The position numbers and the translations under genes are program-made. Shown one piece after another: positions 60,158 to 64,000 of a DNA stretch of 64,000 nt (position 1 is its first letter; each line of letters starts with the position of its first letter). The notes below the pieces were generated by a model. The model was not told the DNA's origin and made no database searches. It saw nothing but the letters and a program-made list of their open reading frames with translations. Source of the stretch: Enhydrobacter sp. (GTDB lineage Bacteria > Pseudomonadota > Alphaproteobacteria > Reyranellales > Reyranellaceae); the NCBI GenBank assembly GCA_025808875.1, contig CP075528.1, forward strand, positions 2,230,473 to 2,294,472, read 5' to 3'.

Positions 60158-61891
60158 ATGGGCAGGAAGAAGCCGGAAGAGTTGCGTAGTGCGCGGTGGT
60201 TCGCGCCCGACGACCTGCGCTCGTTCGGCCATCGATCGCGCGCCATGCAGATGGGCTACGCGCCGGAGGAGTGGGCCGGCAAGCCGGTGATTGCCATTCT
60301 CAACACCTGGTCCGATGCGCAGCCCTGCCACATGCATTTCAAGAGCCGCGTCGACGACGTAAAACGCGGCATCCTGCAGGCCGGCGGCTTCCCGATGGAG
60401 CTGCCGGCGCTGTCGCTGTCGGAGAGCTTCCTGAAGCCCACGACCATGCTCTATCGCAATCTGCTTGCGATGGATGCCGAAGAGTTGCTGCGCGGGCATC
60501 CCGTGGATGGCGTGGTGCTGATGGGTGGCTGCGACAAGACCACACCCGCTTTGATGCTTGGCGCCACCAGCATGAACATCCCGGCGATCTACCTGCCAGC
60601 GGGACCGATGCTGCGCGGCAACTGGAAGGGCAAGGTGCTGGGTTCAGGCTCCGACGCCTGGAAGTACTGGGACGAGCGCCGCGCCGGGACCATCACCGAC
60701 CAGGACTGGGTGAATGTCGAGGCGGGTATCGCGAGGAGCTACGGTACCTGCATGACCATGGGCACGGCAGCGACCATGATGGCGATGGCCGAGGCGATCG
60801 GCATGAGCCTGCCGGGCGCGTCGTCGATCCCGGCCGCCGACGCCAATCACATCCGCATGGCCGCGGCGAGCGGTCGGCGCGTCGTCGAGATGGTGTGGGA
60901 AGACCTCACGCCGTCGAATATCCTGACGCGCAACGCCTTCCTCAACGCCATCGCCACGGCGATGGCGCTCGGCTGCTCGACCAACGCGATCATCCATCTC
61001 GTTGCCATGGCCCGTCGCGCCGGACAGGACGTCGGTCTCGACGACTTCGAGCGCGCCAGCCGCAAGGTGCCGGTGCTCGCCAACATCCGGCCGTCGGGCG
61101 ACGTCTATCTGATGGAGGATTTCTTCTATGCCGGTGGTCTGCCGGCACTGATGAACCAGATCCGCGATCACCTGCATCTCGGCGAACGCACCGTCACCGG
61201 CAGGACGCTTGGCGAGAACATCACAGGTGCCGAAATCCACAACGACGACGTCATCCGCCGGATCGACAAGCCGATCTACAGGGAAGGCGCGCTGGCGGTG
61301 CTCAAGGGCAATCTCGCGCCGGACGGATGCGTCATCAAGCCGTCGGCCTGCGCGCCCAAGTTCCTGAAGCACACGGGGCCGGCGCTGGTGTTCGACGACT
61401 ATGCCTCGATGAAGACCGCCATCGACCGCGACGATCTCGACGTCACTGAAGACACGGTGCTGATCCTGCGCAACGCCGGCCCGCAGGGCGGACCGGGCAT
61501 GCCGGAGTGGGGCATGCTGCCGATCCCGGGGAAGCTGGTGAAACAGGGGGTACGCGACATGGTGCGGCTCTCCGATTCGCGCATGAGCGGCACCAGCTAC
61601 GGTGCCTGCATTCTGCATGTCGCGCCCGAAGCCTACATCGGTGGCCCGCTCGCCCTGGTGCGCACCGGCGACATGATCTCGCTCGATGTCGACAAGCGGC
61701 GCATCGACATGAACGTGTCGGACGACGAACTGGCGCGGCGCCGCGCCGCCTGGAGGCCGCCGGCGCCGCGCTACGAGCGCGGCTACGGCTGGATGTTTAC
61801 CCGGCACATCAAGCAGGCCAACGAGGGCTGCGACTTCGACTTCCTGGAAACCGGCTTCGGCAAGGCCGTGGCCGAGCCGTCGATCTACTGA
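60158..61891 (+). CDS. IlvD/Edd family dehydratase (L-arabinonate dehydratase-like)
   Basis: A 577-residue Fe-S dehydratase. Cluster ligands are the Cys in WSDAQPCHMH, in MGGCDKTTPA and in SYGTCMTMGTA; the Mg site residues follow, and GPQGGPGMPEWG and SDSRMSGTSYG are the C-terminal signatures. The length and the R-x-W-F start match sugar-acid dehydratases (L-arabinonate, D-xylonate) rather than amino-acid IlvD. It removes water from an aldonic acid to give a 2-keto-3-deoxy acid. ATG 60158 is chosen over 60143 because the SD lies between them. Confidence 0.92.
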   Translation: MGRKKPEELRSARWFAPDDLRSFGHRSRAMQMGYAPEEWAGKPVIAILNTWSDAQPCHMHFKSRVDDVKRGILQAGGFPMELPALSLSESFLKPTTMLYRNLLAMDAEELLRGHPVDGVVLMGGCDKTTPALMLGATSMNIPAIYLPAGPMLRGNWKGKVLGSGSDAWKYWDERRAGTITDQDWVNVEAGIARSYGTCMTMGTAATMMAMAEAIGMSLPGASSIPAADANHIRMAAASGRRVVEMVWEDLTPSNILTRNAFLNAIATAMALGCSTNAIIHLVAMARRAGQDVGLDDFERASRKVPVLANIRPSGDVYLMEDFFYAGGLPALMNQIRDHLHLGERTVTGRTLGENITGAEIHNDDVIRRIDKPIYREGALAVLKGNLAPDGCVIKPSACAPKFLKHTGPALVFDDYASMKTAIDRDDLDVTEDTVLILRNAGPQGGPGMPEWGMLPIPGKLVKQGVRDMVRLSDSRMSGTSYGACILHVAPEAYIGGPLALVRTGDMISLDVDKRRIDMNVSDDELARRRAAWRPPAPRYERGYGWMFTRHIKQANEGCDFDFLETGFGKAVAEPSIY

Positions 61892-61902
61892 GGAGCGCAC
61901 CG

Positions 61903-62613
61903 GTGAAACCCGAGTCACGTGGCAAACTCAAGACCATCGCGACACCCACCGTCGCCACCGCACTGTTCAAGCGCGGCCTGCGCATCCAGGCGATCCAGGG
62001 CGTGCGGCCGTTGTCGCCGCTCGCCGAATCGATGGTCGGCGAAGCCTTCACCCTGCGCTACATCCCGGCGCGCGAGGACCTCAACAAGCTCGAGGTGTTC
62101 CGCGACCGCGGCCATCCGCAGCGCAAGGCGATCGAGGATTGCCCGCCCGGCCACGTCATGGTGATGGACAGCCGCAAGGACGCGCGCGCCGCCTCGGCGG
62201 GTGCCATCCTGGTGACGCGGCTGAAGATGCGCGGCGTCGCCGGCGTCGTCACCGACGGCGGCTTCCGCGATTCGGACGAGATCGCCAGGCTCGGCTTTCC
62301 GGCATTTCACAGCCGGCCGAGCGCGCCCACGAACCTGACGCTGCACCATGCGATCGACATCAACGTGCCGATCGCCTGCGGTGACGCGCCAGTGTTTCCT
62401 GGCGACGTCATCCTGGGCGACAGCGACGGCGTGATCGTGATTCCCGCGCAGGTCGCCGACGAGATCGCCGACGAGGCGTTCGAGATGACGGCTTACGAGG
62501 ATTTCGTGACCGAGCGCGTGCAGGCCGGGCAGGGCATTTTCGGGCTCTATCCGGCGACCGACCCGAAGTCGCTCGACGACTTCGCCACGTGGCGCAAACT
62601 GAAGGGCCGCTGA
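61903..62613 (+). CDS. RraA-like protein, probable class II pyruvate aldolase
   Basis: A 236-residue RraA-fold protein. GVAGVVTDGGFRDSDEI and the following LGFPAFHSRP are the hallmarks, and VFPGDVILGDSDGVIVIP closes the fold. In catabolic operons these proteins are HMG/CHA-type or 2-keto-3-deoxy acid aldolases, not RNase E regulators. Placed 11 bases after the dehydratase, it likely cleaves the 2-keto-3-deoxy acid to pyruvate plus an aldehyde. GTG 61903 has GAGGAG upstream. Confidence 0.85.
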   Translation: MKPESRGKLKTIATPTVATALFKRGLRIQAIQGVRPLSPLAESMVGEAFTLRYIPAREDLNKLEVFRDRGHPQRKAIEDCPPGHVMVMDSRKDARAASAGAILVTRLKMRGVAGVVTDGGFRDSDEIARLGFPAFHSRPSAPTNLTLHHAIDINVPIACGDAPVFPGDVILGDSDGVIVIPAQVADEIADEAFEMTAYEDFVTERVQAGQGIFGLYPATDPKSLDDFATWRKLKGR

Positions 62614-62636
62614 AACAAGCCTCGAGGGAGGTCGCA

Positions 62637-63020
62637 ATGCCGGTGGTGGATGCTGGGAAAGTGGCTGAGGTCGCGATGCGCGCCGGCATGACGGGCAAGT
62701 GGCTCGTCTCGCGCGAGCAGGGCGCCTCCGAGGTGAGCGTGCTGTCGAACGTGGTCGAGCCGGGCGCCGCGGCGCCGAGGCACCTCCATGCCTACGAGGA
62801 GGTCATTCTCGTCGAGGCAGGCGAGATCTGGGTCGAGACGGGTGGGACGAGAAAGACCGCTGCCGCGGGCCAAGTCGTGATCATTCCGCCCAATGCACCG
62901 CACGCCTGGGGCTCGTCGGGACCGGTGCCGGCGCGCCTGCTGTTCATCTGGCCCGGGCTGGACCCCTTCGCGCCCGGGAAGAGCAGGTACCTCGAAGGCG
63001 AGCCGCCCGTCGTCGGTTAG
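62637..63020 (+). CDS. Cupin domain protein
   Basis: A 127-residue single cupin. Motif 1 is PRHLHAYEEVILVEAGE and motif 2 is VIIPPNAPHAW, with the His/Glu/His set for a metal. It may be an isomerase or a sugar-acid sensor serving the dehydratase/aldolase pair 23 bases upstream. ATG 62637 has GGGAGG upstream. Confidence 0.85.
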   Translation: MPVVDAGKVAEVAMRAGMTGKWLVSREQGASEVSVLSNVVEPGAAAPRHLHAYEEVILVEAGEIWVETGGTRKTAAAGQVVIIPPNAPHAWGSSGPVPARLLFIWPGLDPFAPGKSRYLEGEPPVVG

Positions 63021-63027
63021 GGCCGGG

Positions 63028-63123
63028 TCACCGCCCCAGGACGTTCGCTGCGGCCGCGACCAACCGTCGAGTGTCGTCGTCCGGTGAAAGTTCACGCGCG
63101 ATCTGGCTCTGGAACGGCGTCAT
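63028..63123 (-). CDS. Possible 31-residue peptide or gene remnant
   Basis: An ATG at 63123 opens a 31-codon frame reading IARELSPDDDTRRLVAA and ending NVLGR. The sequence is helix-prone and charge-balanced like a real protein end, but there is no ribosome-binding site. It lies 39 bases after the stop of the alpha/beta hydrolase on the same strand, so it could be a small gene or a decayed C-terminus. Confidence 0.22.
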   Translation of the reverse strand: MTPFQSQIARELSPDDDTRRLVAAAANVLGR

Positions 63124-63162
63124 CGGTCGCTTTGACTATCCGGGTAGGTCGCCAGACGCGGG

Positions 63163-63837
63163 CTACGGCTCCTTGTTGCTCGTTGCGCGGCCAGGCGGTT
63201 CGAGCAGGCACTTGGCGACGTACTTGTCGACGCCGACCGCGAGCTTATCGAGCGAGTCGTGGAAAAAGTGATTGGCGCCCTTGACCGTCTGCGCCTCGAT
63301 CGTGATGCCTTTCTGTCGCGACAACAACGCAACGAGCTTTTGGATATCGACCAGCGGCACGACCTCGTCCTTCTCCGCGCCGACGATCAGGCCGGAGGAC
63401 GGGCAAGGGGCAAGGAAGCCGAAATCGTAGGAATTGGCCGGCGGCGCCACCGAGATGAAACAATCGATCTCCGGCCGGCGCATCAGCAGTTGCATGCCGA
63501 TCCAGGCGCCGAACGAGTAGCCGGCGATCCAGCACGACTTGGCGTCGGCGTTCATGGTCTGCAGCCAGTCGAGCGCCGCTGCGGCGTCCGACAGTTCGCC
63601 CATGCCGTTGTCGAAGCGGCCTTGGCTGCGGCCGACGCCGCGCGTGTTGAAGCGCAGCACCGAGAAGCCGCGATTGACGAACACATGGAACAGCGAGAAC
63701 ACGACCTTGTGGTTCATCGTCCCGCCATATTGCGGATGCGGATGAAGGATCAGGGCGATCGGGGCGTGCTCTTCCTGGCTCTGGTGATAGCGGCCCTCCA
63801 GGCGACCCTCGGGGCCGGTGAACATCACGTCAGGCAT
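63163..63837 (-). CDS. Alpha/beta hydrolase of the bacterial short (DLH/serine-hydrolase) type
   Basis: A 224-residue alpha/beta hydrolase. ALILHPHPQYGGTMNHKVV is the oxyanion region of the small hydrolases with HPHP, the nucleophile elbow is IAGYSFGAW, and the acid and His are in VGAEKDEVVPL and GANHFFHDSLD. It is cytosolic. The family's substrate is unknown; related proteins cleave small esters or dienelactones. It is the last gene in the window, and its upstream region to base 64000 has no recognisable gene. Confidence 0.9.
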   Translation of the reverse strand: MPDVMFTGPEGRLEGRYHQSQEEHAPIALILHPHPQYGGTMNHKVVFSLFHVFVNRGFSVLRFNTRGVGRSQGRFDNGMGELSDAAAALDWLQTMNADAKSCWIAGYSFGAWIGMQLLMRRPEIDCFISVAPPANSYDFGFLAPCPSSGLIVGAEKDEVVPLVDIQKLVALLSRQKGITIEAQTVKGANHFFHDSLDKLAVGVDKYVAKCLLEPPGRATSNKEP

Positions 63838-63894
63838 GGAAGCGATCTTAACCCACAGAATTCTTTAGAAAATTTGATTCTTGACCGAAGCACT

Positions 63895-63911
63895 CGGGTT
63901 TATTAAACCCG
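63895..63911. promoter_or_regulatory. Perfect 17-base palindrome upstream of the last hydrolase gene
   Basis: CGGGTTTA, central T, TAAACCCG. It is 58 bases before the start of the hydrolase gene (minus strand), next to an AT-rich patch, and fits an operator. The remaining 160 bases to the window end hold no gene that could be supported. Confidence 0.35.
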
Positions 63912-64000
63912 ACCGCGCGAGTTGGTCTTTTCGTGATCCCCGCTCGGGGGTGGGGAATATCGTTAGTGGCGCCTGAGTTTCAAGAGTTTTCGGGCGTTGC

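Noticed and set aside
1..64000. CRISPR arrays, insertion sequences, phage genes, rRNA
   Set aside because: No regularly spaced repeats, transposase, integrase or rRNA-like conserved blocks were seen on reading either strand.
63838..64000. Start of an rRNA operon at the window end
   Set aside because: The conserved 16S start is absent, and the visible palindrome and AT-rich patch do not prove an rRNA leader.

Overview
The window is ordinary chromosomal DNA of a high-GC bacterium, most likely an alphaproteobacterium. The evidence is gene content rather than a marker gene: an HWE-type histidine kinase, a TRAP dicarboxylate-type transporter, several luciferase-like monooxygenases, two GMC oxidoreductases, a HupE/UreJ-type membrane protein, and glnE, tyrS, anmK and lon of proteobacterial type. 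The mixture resembles soil Rhodospirillales/Reyranella-like or Hyphomicrobiales genomes, but family-level placement is inference. Genes are packed tightly on both strands with many 1-8 bp overlaps. No phage, insertion sequence, integrase, CRISPR array or rRNA gene was seen. One tRNA (Ser, anticodon GCU) is present.

Layout. 1-5.4 kb: the 5' end of a zinc alcohol/glucose dehydrogenase, a divergent AHL-lactonase-like metallohydrolase, a VOC protein, then a metal-flavoured group (CobW-type GTPase with a His-rich loop, a Tat-exported cyclase-family protein, a HupE/UreJ membrane protein). 5.4-9.6 kb: a serine beta-lactamase-like hydrolase and a two-gene chaperone/protease operon, hsp20-lon, with overlapping stop and start codons. 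9.6-18.3 kb: Asp/Glu racemase, DUF1993, a WYL regulator, a broken DUF2076 gene, GST, a DUF3574 lipoprotein, an HWE kinase, Dps, a LysE exporter, argE and a TauE/SafE permease. 18.5-21.8 kb: tRNA-Ser and a TRAP transporter (binding protein, hairpin, small and large permease subunits). 21.8-28.4 kb: two MFS carriers, a class I amidotransferase-type peptidase, an iron-type alcohol dehydrogenase, an F420/FMN LLM oxidoreductase and an amidohydrolase. 28.4-28.8 kb is a 368-base gap with strong palindromes and a 9-base tandem repeat.

28.8-40.8 kb: a second LLM oxidoreductase, an SLC13-type permease with RCK domains, small secreted proteins, a 26-residue hydrophobic peptide gene, a GMC oxidoreductase with a small partner, MFS plus aldo/keto reductase, a second GMC with a putative gluconate-dehydrogenase-type small subunit, two small exported proteins with a shared tyrosine/glycine tail motif, an amidohydrolase and a lipoprotein. 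40.8-45.1 kb: an RND efflux pair. 45.1-47.5 kb: a multi-membrane-span glycosyltransferase-like protein and a peptidoglycan-binding membrane protein.

47.6-64 kb: a phospholipase of cytosolic-PLA2/patatin type with an N-terminal run of 11-residue amphipathic repeats (the most unusual protein here), bcp-glnE, an AsmA/YhdP-like envelope protein, tyrS, a HIT protein coupled to anmK (cell-wall recycling), a chloroperoxidase-type hydrolase, and a sugar-acid operon (IlvD/Edd dehydratase, RraA-like protein, cupin) whose first ribosome-binding site lies inside a perfect 9-bp hairpin. The window ends with an alpha/beta hydrolase and 160 bases without a recognisable gene.

Most genes are housekeeping or catabolic. 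The candidates for something less described are the repeat-tailed phospholipase and its promoter, the palindromic control region at 28.57-28.64 kb, the SD-sequestering hairpins, the paired secreted tail-motif proteins, and the tiny membrane peptide.
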